From positions 1 to 51,754 of the forward strand of contig JAJQBK010000038.1 in the NCBI GenBank assembly GCA_021203305.1: a stretch of 51,754 nucleotides of DNA, given 5' to 3'. A program made the position numbers and the translations under genes. Under the pieces are notes generated by a model that was not told the DNA's origin, ran no database searches, and saw only the letters and a list, made by a program, of their open reading frames with translations. The stretch is from Lachnospiraceae bacterium. GTDB taxonomy: Bacteria; Bacillota; Clostridia; Lachnospirales; Lachnospiraceae. Of the stretch, positions 1 through 7,631 are shown piece by piece; position 1 is the stretch's first letter; each line of letters begins with the position of its first letter.

Positions 1-1
1 T

Positions 2-142
2 TGGAATTCTGTGAAACCGGACGGAAATGTTCCGGATGACCTGTTAAAGGATATGTTGGATAAGTCGTACTTTCTCGTACTGTCAGGATTCAGCAGGAAA
101 AGACAAAAAGAAATTTTGGGGAAAACGGATCATAGCATTTGA
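2..142 (+). CDS. MmcQ/YjbR-like protein, C-terminal fragment (cut by window start)
   Basis: Only the last 46 codons are present, open from the first base and ending at TGA. The visible text has the pattern WNSV..DG.VPDDLL..M...SY.LVLSGFS.K.QKEIL, which is how the C-terminus of MmcQ/YjbR-type proteins (small CyaY-like fold, often called DNA-binding) usually reads. The start and most of the fold lie outside the window. The molecular role of the family is poorly defined. Identification rests on this short tail alone. Confidence 0.6.
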   Translation, partial: WNSVKPDGNVPDDLLKDMLDKSYFLVLSGFSRKRQKEILGKTDHSI

Positions 143-255
143 TTACAAGAAAGAGTATAATGAATTATTTGATGGATTGAATAATCTTGAATGATAATTC
201 ATTTGTTGATGTATTATACAGAGCTAACAATCGGAAGTTAAGGGAGTATGGGGGA

Positions 256-1164
256 ATGTTAGTAAAGGCTACAAAAGAAGATATCAAGCAATATATGGAT
301 TTCGCCTACTCGCTGGCGATGGATCAGACGAAATCCGGCTATCCTCTTTGTTCAGATGGTGTTTCTACAAAAGAGGAGTTTGTGGAGCAGGTTTGGAAAA
401 GTTTCCACAATGATTATAGGGATGTTCTTCTTTTTGTTATTGATGGAGCAGTCGAGGGCTGGATTCAGTTTTTCTATATTGAACAGGACCGGTATCTCCA
501 AACAAACGGTTTTCTTATTAATCGAAATACAGAGCAGGCTTTCACAGAGTTCCTGGAATACGCATGTGCACATTTTACAGGATATGACCTGTATTTAGGA
601 TTTCCGAAAAGAAATGTCAGTGCAATCTCTTTCTTGCAAAAAACAGGTTGCAGATTGATTCAGGAATCCTATCACGACATTTTTGTTTTTGATGGTTCTG
701 CCATACAAGTCGAAACAGATGGAATTGTAAGGGTTACTGAAAGCAATTTCTCTGAATTCAGAAAACTGCATCAGACCGACTCCGAGACATATTGGAGTTC
801 AGAACGTATTTTTTCAACGCTGAATGAGTGGTTGATATATTTACTATATCGAAAAAATATTGCCGTAGGATACATCTGTGCAAAAGACGGTGAGGTTTTT
901 AGCTTAGGCTATCGGGATAATATATTTGATAAATCAACTTACAAGGCTTTAGTGACCGTCATATTGAAAGATTTACAAGTGGCAGGGTATAAACATATGA
1001 TATTTTTTAACGACGATGAGGAAAGTCAATCTGCCGCACTGGATATAGGCTTTTCTTGTGTTGGTGAATATGTTTGCGCAGACACCCACTCTGCATGTGA
1101 CATCAATATCGTTTTCTCGTGCCATTGCGAAAGTGTCACTCTGGTTGTACGTACAGAAAAATGA
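256..1164 (+). CDS. GNAT-like acetyltransferase with an unusual C-terminal tail
   Basis: A 302-residue protein that looks like two tandem acetyltransferase-type halves; each has the beta-strand/helix rhythm of GNAT proteins (for example NVSAISFLQKTGCRLI in the first half and QSAALDIGFSCVGEY in the second). Such proteins use acetyl-CoA to acetylate small molecules or proteins; the substrate cannot be read. The frame also opens at a TTG at 187, but ATG 256 has AGGGAG nine bases upstream, so 256 is preferred. After the natural-looking end (GFSCVGEYVCA) the frame runs into about 27 residues ending VTLVVRTEK, encoded by a 94-bp sequence repeated at 3636-3729. The original C-terminus has therefore probably been replaced or extended by a repeat. 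Confidence 0.6.
   Translation: MLVKATKEDIKQYMDFAYSLAMDQTKSGYPLCSDGVSTKEEFVEQVWKSFHNDYRDVLLFVIDGAVEGWIQFFYIEQDRYLQTNGFLINRNTEQAFTEFLEYACAHFTGYDLYLGFPKRNVSAISFLQKTGCRLIQESYHDIFVFDGSAIQVETDGIVRVTESNFSEFRKLHQTDSETYWSSERIFSTLNEWLIYLLYRKNIAVGYICAKDGEVFSLGYRDNIFDKSTYKALVTVILKDLQVAGYKHMIFFNDDEESQSAALDIGFSCVGEYVCADTHSACDINIVFSCHCESVTLVVRTEK
1071..1164 (+). repeat. 94-bp direct repeat, copy A
   Basis: Starts TGTTTGCGCA and ends with the codons for VRTEK and a stop. Copy B at 3636-3729 has the same length. The last 66 bases match at about 52 positions. Many of the differences are in third codon positions and are silent (Cys TGC/TGT, Val GTC/GTG, Thr ACT/ACG, Arg CGT/CGA), which suggests the short peptide was selected. 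The two copies bracket a serine recombinase remnant and the AlbA_2 gene. Confidence 0.75.
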
Positions 1165-1192
1165 TTGTTAAGTGCTACAATTTCCTTATAAT
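1165..1192 (+). promoter_or_regulatory. Sigma-A-type promoter ahead of the recombinase remnant
   Basis: TTGTTA (1165-1170), a 16-base spacer and TATAAT (1187-1192) lie directly behind repeat copy A. GGAGG and an ATG at 1211 follow. That ATG opens a frame that is out of register with the recombinase sequence downstream, so an intact expression signal now drives a broken gene. Confidence 0.55.
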
Positions 1193-1232
1193 GATTGGTG
1201 GAGGTATTTTATGAGTTATAAATCAACGGATC

Positions 1233-1967
1233 GTGCCACAGTATTATGTGGAGAACAGCCACGAAGCCATCATTCCAAGAGACATTTTCATGCGGGTCAA
1301 GGAGGAGATGGTAAGACGCGCCAATATTACGACAGGGACTGGAAAGCGAAGGGTATACAGCGGCCACTATGCATTATCAAGTATCATCTTCTGCGCACAT
1401 TGCGGAGATTTGTTCCGGAGAATCAGCTGGAATAACCGTGGAAAGAAATCCGTTGTGTGGAGGTGCGTCAGCCGCGTGACGAAGAAAACGAGCGGGATTG
1501 ACTGCCCGGCCAGGACGGTCCGGGAGGAAGACCTTCAGGCGGCGGTGGTAAAAGCTATCAATGATGTGTTCTCTGGCAGGGATACCATCATCCCGATTTT
1601 GAAGGAGAACATCGAAAAGGTAATCGGCAGCGGCAACACCAGCAAAGTCGAAGAGATTGAGGCGGAACTTGCCGATTTGCAGAAGGAACTTCTGAAAAAG
1701 GCCAGTGCGAGACAGGCCTACGATGACATCGCGGATAAAATCGAGGAGCTTCGCAGAAAAAAGCAGGAGCTTCTTTTAGAAGATGCCAACAACGAGGGAA
1801 GCCGCCAGCGGGTAGAGGAGATGGAGAAAATGCTCGATGAGATGGGGACGGAGGTTACGGAATATGATGAGAGCCTTGTACGGAAGCTGATTGAGAAAAT
1901 TACGGTTTATGACGACCATTTCGTGGTAGAGTTTAAGTCGGGGTTGGAGACGGAAGTGGCGATGTAG
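1233..1967 (+). pseudogene. Large serine recombinase, 5'-truncated remnant
   Basis: The 244 residues correspond only to the C-terminal part of a large serine recombinase. They begin at the [14 protein letters not shown] segment that precedes the zinc ribbon, continue through the ribbon (FCAHCGDLF followed by WRC and DCPAR), then a coiled coil rich in Glu/Lys (about residues 115-215), and end with the typical [25 protein letters not shown] tail. The catalytic resolvase domain with its nucleophilic serine is absent, so it cannot recombine DNA. ATG 1233 has no ribosome binding site. The nearest good start, ATG 1211 after GGAGG, reads another frame. It is best seen as the scar of an integrated element. 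Confidence 0.85.
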
Positions 1968-1993
1968 AAATACGAGAAAAACCTAAAAATTCC

Positions 1994-2061
1994 AATTTAA
2001 TGCTCACTTTTATTGCTCACCTGTGTTATAATAGGTGAGCAATAAAAGTGAGCATTAAATT
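1994..2061. promoter_or_regulatory. 29-bp perfect inverted repeat enclosing an extended -10 promoter
   Basis: Bases 1994-2022 are the exact reverse complement of 2033-2061. The ten-base loop is GTGTTATAAT, an extended -10 (TGT + TATAAT, 2024-2032). Each arm holds two direct half-units; in the right arm these are GTGAGCAATAAAA (2035-2047) and GTGAGCATTAAAT (2048-2060). The arrangement of four half-sites, two per orientation, around the promoter is what an operator for a dimeric or tetrameric repressor looks like. The downstream gene encodes a C-terminal winged helix and is the natural candidate binder. It cannot be a simple terminator, because no T-tract follows. Confidence 0.75.
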
Positions 2062-2080
2062 TGTGGAGGCTGGAAACACT

Positions 2081-3502
2081 ATGGATATGGCGATAGATAT
2101 TATAAAAGAACTCCGAGAATATGATTCCGAGAGAGAATGGTTTGAATTTAAAGTAAACTGGTTTGTGGCAGATGAACTTGGCGAGTATATATCGGCTTTG
2201 TCAAACAGCGCGGCAATTGTTGGAAGAAAGTATGCTTATTTTGTATGGGGCATAGATGATAAAACACATGAAGTCGTAGGGACAAGCTTTAACTGTAATC
2301 AGGATGTGAAGAAGGAGCCGCTAAAACATTACCTTGCAAGACAGCTGAGTCCGGATGTTAATTTTGTTTTTGAAGATGTGTTTATCGGGGATAAAAAGCT
2401 GACACTTTTAACAATACCGGCGGCAAAGACGGTGCCTGTTTCTTACGCAAGGGAACGTTATATCAGGATTGGCTCAAGCAAGGAAAATTTAAGGAAGTAT
2501 CCTGAGAAGGAATCTTTTTTGTTTGAAGTTTTACGGCATGGTTTTCCAACGATAGAGAATACTCCCTCGGAATATCAGAATCTGACTTTTGAAAAATTGC
2601 TCATATATTATGGCGCAAAAGGCTTGAAGCTGAATCCGGATACTTTTAAGAAGAATCTTTCATTTTATACAGAGGATGGGAAGTACAACATATTAGCACA
2701 GCTGCTGTCGGATGATTCACACATGCAGATAAGGGTGGCAATTTTTTCTGGCAAGACAAAGGCGGACAATATGTATTCTGTCAGAGAGTTTGGAAATCAA
2801 TGTCTGCTGTATTCGTTGGACGAAGTGCTACGGTATGGCGATGTCCTGAATATCATTCAGGCAGATGAGAGAGAACGTGTGGTGGAGAGGAAAGAAGTTC
2901 CTCTGTTTGAAAATGAGGCTTTTCACGAGGCTGTGGTTAACGCATTTGTGCACAATAAATGGGTTAGCGGTAATGAACCAATGATAACAGTATATTCTGA
3001 CAGAATTGAAATCCTTTCGCGGGGTTCTCTTGCTCCGGAACAGACGATGGAGGGCTTTTTTGCAGGCGAATCGGTGCCTGTGAATAAGAAACTGTCAGAG
3101 ATTCTTCTTCAGCTTCATATAAGTGAGAAGACCGGCAGAGGTGTACCAAGGATTACTCAGAGGTATGGGAGAGAGGCATATGAGTTCAGGGAAAACTCCA
3201 TCGTTGTAACAATTCCGTTCAACTGGATCAACGTTATGGGTGATAAGGTGAGCAATAAAACGAGCAATAAAGTGAGCAATAAAAATGCTGATGAAACATC
3301 CGTGGAATCAGGGCTAACAGGGACACAGGCGCGTATTTTGGCGGAGATTCGGAATAACCCCAATATTACGAGGGAGCGCCTTATGGAAAAAATCAAAGTC
3401 GGCAAAACAACGGTATACACGGCAATTTCAACATTGAAAAAACTGGGGTATATAGAGCGCGCTGGTTCTAAAAAATCCGGTTATTGGAAGGTGCTGAAAT
3501 AG
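2081..3502 (+). CDS. AlbA_2 (Schlafen-like) / RecG-type ATP-binding regulator with C-terminal winged helix
   Basis: A 473-residue protein. The N-terminus (REWFEFKVNW...ISALSNSAAIVGRKYAYFVWGIDD) is an AlbA_2/Schlafen-type domain. The middle has the HATPase_c_4 signature HEAVVNAFVHN, followed by IEILSRG and KTGRG. The C-terminus from about residue 405 is a winged helix (ITRERLMEKIKVGKTTVYTAISTLKKLGYIER). The family is annotated as putative transcriptional regulators or RecG-like ATP-binding proteins; true function is unclear. ATG 2081 is chosen because GGAGG lies 11 bases upstream. An in-frame GTG at 2048 lies inside the operator arm and lacks a site. Before the winged helix the linker reads VSNK-TSNK-VSNK, encoded by DNA that copies the operator half-site. 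Autoregulation is likely. Confidence 0.75.
   Translation: MDMAIDIIKELREYDSEREWFEFKVNWFVADELGEYISALSNSAAIVGRKYAYFVWGIDDKTHEVVGTSFNCNQDVKKEPLKHYLARQLSPDVNFVFEDVFIGDKKLTLLTIPAAKTVPVSYARERYIRIGSSKENLRKYPEKESFLFEVLRHGFPTIENTPSEYQNLTFEKLLIYYGAKGLKLNPDTFKKNLSFYTEDGKYNILAQLLSDDSHMQIRVAIFSGKTKADNMYSVREFGNQCLLYSLDEVLRYGDVLNIIQADERERVVERKEVPLFENEAFHEAVVNAFVHNKWVSGNEPMITVYSDRIEILSRGSLAPEQTMEGFFAGESVPVNKKLSEILLQLHISEKTGRGVPRITQRYGREAYEFRENSIVVTIPFNWINVMGDKVSNKTSNKVSNKNADETSVESGLTGTQARILAEIRNNPNITRERLMEKIKVGKTTVYTAISTLKKLGYIERAGSKKSGYWKVLK
3248..3283 (+). repeat. Three tandem 12-bp units inside the AlbA_2 gene
   Basis: GTGAGCAATAAA, ACGAGCAATAAA and GTGAGCAATAAA follow each other without a gap and encode VSNK, TSNK, VSNK. 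The 15 bases 3246-3260 are identical to 2033-2047 in the operator upstream of the same gene. Related triplets of the same period occur at 4847-4882 and 6480-6517. Confidence 0.85.
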
Positions 3503-3913
3503 GAAGAGATGCTGTGACATTGTCGATATGTTTGCGCAAACACCCATATGCGCCAAAAAGCCCCAAAATGGGCAAAAAAAAACGGCTTGATATGTTATGC
3601 CATACAGTCAAACGGCAAAAATTGCCCCGTCGACATGTTTGCGCACACTACCGTAATATGCCCGACATCAATGTCATTTTCTCGTGCTATTGTGAATGTG
3701 TGACGTTGACGGTGCGAACAGAAAAATAAATTTTGGATTTCATACTGAGACTTAAATGAGGCTTTAAATGGCGCATGAAAAGAAAGATGCTATGTATGAA
3801 TCTTTGAATATAGAACTGGTGGAAGGGCAATGAGGCGGCGCTTTCTGTGACGCTGCTATATTGGCGGATTAAAAGAGATATGAGTCAATAGCGGAAAGAA
3901 AGGAATTTTTGAT
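3503..3913. other. Gene-poor stretch with a 14-bp palindrome and repeat copy B
   Basis: No convincing gene. TGTTTGCGCAAACA at 3529-3542 is a perfect 14-bp palindrome; related forms occur at the start of both 94-bp repeats (TGTTTGCGCAGACA at 1071, TGTTTGCGCACACT at 3636). An open frame at 3484-3729 overlaps the AlbA_2 gene end and finishes in the repeat, so it looks like a relic. Around 3768-3890 two short overlapping frames (the second containing GNEAALS) could be another decayed fragment, but I cannot identify it. Confidence 0.5.
3636..3729 (+). repeat. 94-bp direct repeat, copy B
   Basis: Partner of 1071-1164. It encodes the peptide end FSCYCECVTLTVRTEK, against FSCHCESVTLVVRTEK in copy A. 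The DNA between the two copies (about 2.5 kb) carries the recombinase remnant and the AlbA_2 gene. Confidence 0.75.
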
Positions 3914-4789
3914 ATGAATGTCATTTGGTCGAAATATGTTCAAGGGACAAATACATTGTACTACTCTCGCAAATTAAGATTTGATGATTTATTTGAGCAA
4001 CAGTACAGACAGCTTTTTGATTTGGACACAACTCGCACTTTGAAAGTCCTGGAAGTCGGCTGTGGTCCCGGAGCTTTAGCAGGTGCGATTCATCGCTGGT
4101 ATCCCAATGCTGAAATTACCGCTGTTGACAGAGATAGTGAATTTATCCGGTTTGCATCAGAACACGAAGACGGCATATCTTTCATGGAAGGAGATGCCAC
4201 CCGGCTCGCCTTTGAAGATAATACTTTTGATGTGACCATTTCAAATACGGTAGCGGAACACATAGAGCCTTCCGGGTTTTATGGGGAGCAGTTTCGGGTA
4301 TTGAAACCGGGTGGAAAATGTCTTGTGTTATCCTCACGGAGAGGTATCAATATAACTCCGGCGTGTGTAATGGAACTCAATGATTTTGAACAGGCATTTT
4401 GGAAAAAAGCCAGAGAATATGATACATCGTTTGAAACATATTCCGTTTGCAAGTACCCAATGAACGAAGCGGAAATGCCGATCACTATGGAAAAGTATGG
4501 CTTCCGAAATATAAGAACAGGGTATGCAACGATTGATTTAACTCCTGATCACCCCAGATTCAGTTCCCGGCTTGCCCACGATATGATAAATGCAGAACGC
4601 TATTCCGCTTTGGATAGCATAGACTCTGTGTTTGAGACAATGCCAGAACATTATAACGCTCAGGAGGTTACTGAAATGAAACGGCTTGCCAACATGAAGT
4701 ATGATACAAGAATTGAACAGTATAATCGTGGAGAGAAACAATGGGACACCAATGTTTCCGTAATAATGGTGATTCAAGGAACAAAATAA
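3914..4789 (+). CDS. Class I SAM-dependent methyltransferase
   Basis: A 291-residue protein with a Rossmann-type methyltransferase core. Motif I is VLEVGCGPGALAG (about residues 45-57), an acidic residue ending strand 2 lies in ITAVDRDSEF, motif II is in GDATRLAFEDNTFDVTIS, and a motif III-like VLKPGGKCLVLSSRRG follows. It transfers a methyl group from S-adenosylmethionine to an unknown small molecule; the sequence after residue 150 is the likely acceptor-binding part and gives no hint. ATG 3914 follows AAAGG at suitable spacing. It stands alone between a repeat-rich stretch and the promoter of the Fic gene. Confidence 0.8.
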   Translation: MNVIWSKYVQGTNTLYYSRKLRFDDLFEQQYRQLFDLDTTRTLKVLEVGCGPGALAGAIHRWYPNAEITAVDRDSEFIRFASEHEDGISFMEGDATRLAFEDNTFDVTISNTVAEHIEPSGFYGEQFRVLKPGGKCLVLSSRRGINITPACVMELNDFEQAFWKKAREYDTSFETYSVCKYPMNEAEMPITMEKYGFRNIRTGYATIDLTPDHPRFSSRLAHDMINAERYSALDSIDSVFETMPEHYNAQEVTEMKRLANMKYDTRIEQYNRGEKQWDTNVSVIMVIQGTK

Positions 4790-4820
4790 TGAATAACAAT
4801 AGATTTTAGCCAAAATTATC

Positions 4821-4882
4821 TTGAATTTCCGGTAATATGAGATATAATGAGCAAGTAAATGAGCAAGATAATACGCAAGTCA
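4821..4882 (+). promoter_or_regulatory. Promoter of the first Fic gene with three 12-bp repeats at the transcript start
   Basis: TTGAAT (4821-4826), a 16-base spacer and TATAAT (4843-4848) form a good promoter. From 4847 three 12-bp units follow: ATGAGCAAGTAA, ATGAGCAAGATA, ATACGCAAGTCA. They overlap the -10 and the expected transcript start, where a bound protein would block the polymerase. The units resemble those in the AlbA_2 operator and linker. Confidence 0.65.
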
Positions 4883-4930
4883 TGAATCTGTTGCACAGCG
4901 GGTTTTTTCGTTCGCGGATTTGGAGGAAAA

Positions 4931-5926
4931 ATGGGGAATTATGAGCCGACTTTTACCATAACAAATGAAATGCTGTTCCGTGTGGCTTCCGTTTCAGAAA
5001 AAATCGGAAGGATTGCCGCGGTTGGCAGCCTGGATTCGAAGCCGCACCTGAGGAAGAATAACCGCATCCGCTCGATTCACTCATCTCTTAAGATTGAGGC
5101 GAATTCTCTTACACTTGGGCAGGTGAGGGATGTCATAAATGGGAAAACTGTGTTGGGCGAACAGAAGGAGATTCAGGAAGTAAAAAATGCTTACGCGGCA
5201 TATGAGCTTCTGGATCAAATAAATCTATGGAGCATTGAAGACTTAAAGCGTTTCCATGGAATTATGACAAAATATGTTGTGGAGGAATCCGGAATTTTCC
5301 GCCGGGGCGAGGAAGGGGTATTCCACGGCGATGAGTGCATCTTTATGGCTCCACCGGCCAGAATGGTTCCGCAGCTTATGGAAGATCTTTTTGGATGGAT
5401 GGAGGAATCGCAAAACAGGATTCACCCGCTGATTCTCAGCAGTGTGTTCCACTATGAATTCGTATTTATTCATCCATTTGCGGACGGCAATGGCAGAATG
5501 GCGAGGTTATGGCAAACTGCGCTTCTCTCAAAGTGGAAACCGGTTTTTGCATATATTCCTCTGGAGAAGCAGATTGAGCGATTCCAGGAGGAATATTATG
5601 CCGCGATTGCAAGGTGCCATGTGGAGGGAAAATCGAACGCGTTTATAGAATTTATGCTGACACAGATGGACGGGATTCTGGATGATGTTGCGGCGCAGAC
5701 GGATGAGGAAGGCGCGCAGCTGTCCGAATATGTCAGAAAGCTGCTGGGAGTGATGGAATACAGTGTTCCGTATACAGGGAAAACACTGATGGAAAGACTG
5801 GGATTAAAATCCAGAGAGACCTTCCGACGGAATTATCTGCATCCTGCGATGGAGCAGGGACTTGTCCGGATGACCATCCCGGATAAACCGCAAAGCAGAA
5901 ATCAGAGGTATGTAAAGGCTGAATGA
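4931..5926 (+). CDS. Fic family protein (probable AMP transferase), class II inhibitory motif
   Basis: A 331-residue Fic/Doc protein. The catalytic loop reads HPFADGNGRMAR with the histidine at residue 181, the full HxFx(D/E)GNGRxxR signature. These enzymes usually move AMP from ATP onto a hydroxyl group of a target protein. Near residue 50 the text SLKIEAN fits the autoinhibitory pattern (S/T)xxxE(G/N), except that Ala replaces Gly/Asn. The flap region carries FHGDECIFMAPP. The C-terminal 80 residues (TGKTLMERLGLKSRETFRR...) form a winged helix, so it may bind DNA, perhaps its own promoter. ATG 4931 follows GGAGG. The target is unknown. Confidence 0.85.
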   Translation: MGNYEPTFTITNEMLFRVASVSEKIGRIAAVGSLDSKPHLRKNNRIRSIHSSLKIEANSLTLGQVRDVINGKTVLGEQKEIQEVKNAYAAYELLDQINLWSIEDLKRFHGIMTKYVVEESGIFRRGEEGVFHGDECIFMAPPARMVPQLMEDLFGWMEESQNRIHPLILSSVFHYEFVFIHPFADGNGRMARLWQTALLSKWKPVFAYIPLEKQIERFQEEYYAAIARCHVEGKSNAFIEFMLTQMDGILDDVAAQTDEEGAQLSEYVRKLLGVMEYSVPYTGKTLMERLGLKSRETFRRNYLHPAMEQGLVRMTIPDKPQSRNQRYVKAE

Positions 5927-6011
5927 TTTATCTGCGTCAATGTGAAGGTGGAGCCGGAATAGCGGGAAGTCACCAGAATAGAAACAGGACATGTGAGTGG
6001 CGTAAACGGAA

Positions 6012-6257
6012 ATGCCAGCATTAACAGATGACCCAATAAATGAATGGAAATTTGATGAAAACGCGGACACTCAGTCAAAGTTATTGGCTGTTATTCATCA
6101 CCATCCGGAATGGATACGAAAAAAATACAGTGAAGCCTTGAATGTTTCAGACGCAACGATTAAGAGGCTATTGTCAAAATTGCAGAAAGAAAATATTGTG
6201 GTACATGAGGGATCAAGGAAAAGTGGAAAATGGGTTATAGTAAAAAGCGGAAAATAA
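6012..6257 (+). pseudogene. Winged-helix fragment, probably the tail of an AlbA_2-like regulator
   Basis: 81 codons that contain only a winged helix: SKLLAVIHHHPEWIRKKY...LNVSDATIKRLLSKLQKENIVVHEGSRKSGKWVIVK. The ending resembles that of the gene at 2081-3502 (YIERAGSKKSGYWKVLK), so it is probably the C-terminus of a relative whose front is lost. A stop lies nine bases before the ATG and no ribosome binding site is visible. It could be a free-standing small regulator, but decay is more likely. Confidence 0.55.
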
Positions 6258-6469
6258 TAGAAGCTGAGCTCCCTTTGAAGGCACTAAGCGCTTCCACGAT
6301 GGGGGATAAGGCGCATAAAGGTCATCCGGGCAATACAATCGAGCTATGGTTTCCGTTTCGATGGCACAGAGCAGGAAATCATGCTTGGTACACCGAATAC
6401 AGAACTGCGAATGGTCTATACCAAAACTCAAGAGCAGATTCGTTGAGGATATTATCAGTATGTGGATGA
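6230..6469 (+). pseudogene. N-terminal fragment resembling a DUF1156 protein
   Basis: The 79 codons begin MGYSKKRKIIEAELPLKALS and continue with HKGHPGNTIELW. This matches the order of conserved features at the N-terminus of DUF1156 proteins (IE..LPL.A.......HGHPS.LHLWW), which are normally about 900-1000 residues long and associated with adenine methyltransferase-like domains. Here the frame loses similarity after LWFPFR and stops, so the gene is truncated. It overlaps the winged-helix fragment by 28 bases. The assignment is from memory of the motif only. Confidence 0.4.
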
Positions 6470-6479
6470 GAATGCACAA

Positions 6480-6517
6480 GTGGGCAATAAACCGGTTAAT
6501 AAAAAGTGGGTAATAAA
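6480..6517 (+). repeat. Three degenerate 12-bp units ahead of the kinase gene
   Basis: GTGGGCAATAAA (6480-6491), CCGGTTAATAAA (6492-6503), two extra bases, then GTGGGTAATAAA (6506-6517). One frame reads VGNKPVNKKWVIK, like the VSNK linker of the AlbA_2 protein, so this may be the linker relic of a second decayed relative. The kinase ribosome binding site follows four bases later. Confidence 0.6.
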
Positions 6518-6532
6518 ACGAGGAGTAACGCC

Positions 6533-7384
6533 ATGAAAAACGAGGAGCCTGAAAAATGGCGCAACACCATTGATCCTTTTTCACTGCCGCTGAAAAAAGT
6601 GTGTATTCAGGAAATTCTTGGATACCCGCACGCGGCGAACCAGGTGTTCTATGTGAAGGGTGTACAGGCGGGAAAAGAGGGATACTATTATCTGAAATAT
6701 GCGCACCATGTGGACGCCAACCTCAAAAATGAAATAGAGATCCTGTGGCAGCTTCATTTCCGGTGCACGCCTGAAGTAGTGGAATATGATGCGGAGGATT
6801 ACCAATATGAAGTGACTCGCCAGATAGATGGCAGACGCCTTTCCGTGATTCTGGAGGAAGCCGGATTGGATAGCGGCCTGAGCTATATGTATGAGTATGG
6901 ACGGACTCTGGCCAGGCTGCATCAGGCTGCCGGCAGTTTTCCAAAGGCTCCGCACAGGAGGTTCCATGACATTCCGGAGCCTTCCCATTTTGAGAAGATT
7001 GACATGGAAGATGTCCGTGAGTGGCTGATAGTCAACAAACCCACGCAGATCAATACATGCTTTGTGCATGGCGACTTCCATTATGCAAATCTTCTCTGGA
7101 AAGACGGTTATATTTCCGGCATCCTGGATTTTGAACTGGCCGGTATGGGCAATCGGGAGTTTGATGTTGCGTGGGCGCTCATTTTGCGGCCCGGGCAGAA
7201 GTTCATGCGGACGGAGGAAGAACTGTGGGAATTCATTGCCGGGTACACTGCTGTCGGCGGCTGCGATCCGGCTCTTGTGCGGTATTATATGGCCCTGATT
7301 TACACGCGGTTCATCAAATTTGGAGATGAACAGTATGCGCAGTTTGTGCGGAAATGGGTCAGAAAATGTATTACGCAACAATGA
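6533..7384 (+). CDS. Aminoglycoside phosphotransferase-like kinase (APH/choline kinase fold)
   Basis: A 283-residue protein with the catalytic motif HGDFHYANLLW (about residues 180-190) and the metal-binding ILDFELAGMGNREFDVAWAL about 20 residues later, the two hallmarks of the APH/choline kinase family. It would transfer phosphate from ATP to a hydroxyl group of a small molecule. The family includes resistance enzymes, but also many of unknown substrate, and nothing here identifies an antibiotic. ATG 6533 follows AGGAG by seven bases; an in-frame GTG at 6506 lies inside the 12-bp repeats and has no site. Confidence 0.8.
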   Translation: MKNEEPEKWRNTIDPFSLPLKKVCIQEILGYPHAANQVFYVKGVQAGKEGYYYLKYAHHVDANLKNEIEILWQLHFRCTPEVVEYDAEDYQYEVTRQIDGRRLSVILEEAGLDSGLSYMYEYGRTLARLHQAAGSFPKAPHRRFHDIPEPSHFEKIDMEDVREWLIVNKPTQINTCFVHGDFHYANLLWKDGYISGILDFELAGMGNREFDVAWALILRPGQKFMRTEEELWEFIAGYTAVGGCDPALVRYYMALIYTRFIKFGDEQYAQFVRKWVRKCITQQ

Positions 7385-7398
7385 ACTGATGAGGATAA

Positions 7399-7599
7399 AA
7401 AGAAATTATTGCTGGCGAATTCAGAAAGGCGAATGAGAATATTGAAATCATGATAAATATTTTGTATGATACGGGGGGCGAGCTGAAGTGGTTCTGATCG
7501 GAATTTGAAGTGGTGAATGAGTTTCCTGTGGAATATGAGAAACAGATGAAACCGAAAGGCTTGTGCAGAGGCCTTCCTGTTGAATTCGAACGGCCCTGA
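7399..7599 (+). pseudogene. Decayed coding fragment with an in-frame TGA
   Basis: One frame reads as ordinary protein across 67 codons (ending VVNEFPVEYEKQMKPKGLC...), interrupted only by TGA at 7495-7497 between LKWF and SEFEVV. It has no start codon and follows directly on the kinase gene. I do not recognise the family. Amino-acid composition and the clean frame on both sides of the stop favour a relic over chance. Confidence 0.45.
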
Positions 7600-7631
7600 A
7601 CAATAATAGACGATGAAGAAGGATATCAAAA

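Noticed and set aside
3248-3283. Possible CRISPR-like array because of short regular repeats
   Set aside because: Units are 12 bp in tandem without spacers and lie in a coding frame; no cas genes nearby.
6581-7381. A 266-codon minus-strand frame opposite the kinase gene
   Set aside because: The plus-strand gene carries HGDFH and LDFE motifs and a good ribosome site.
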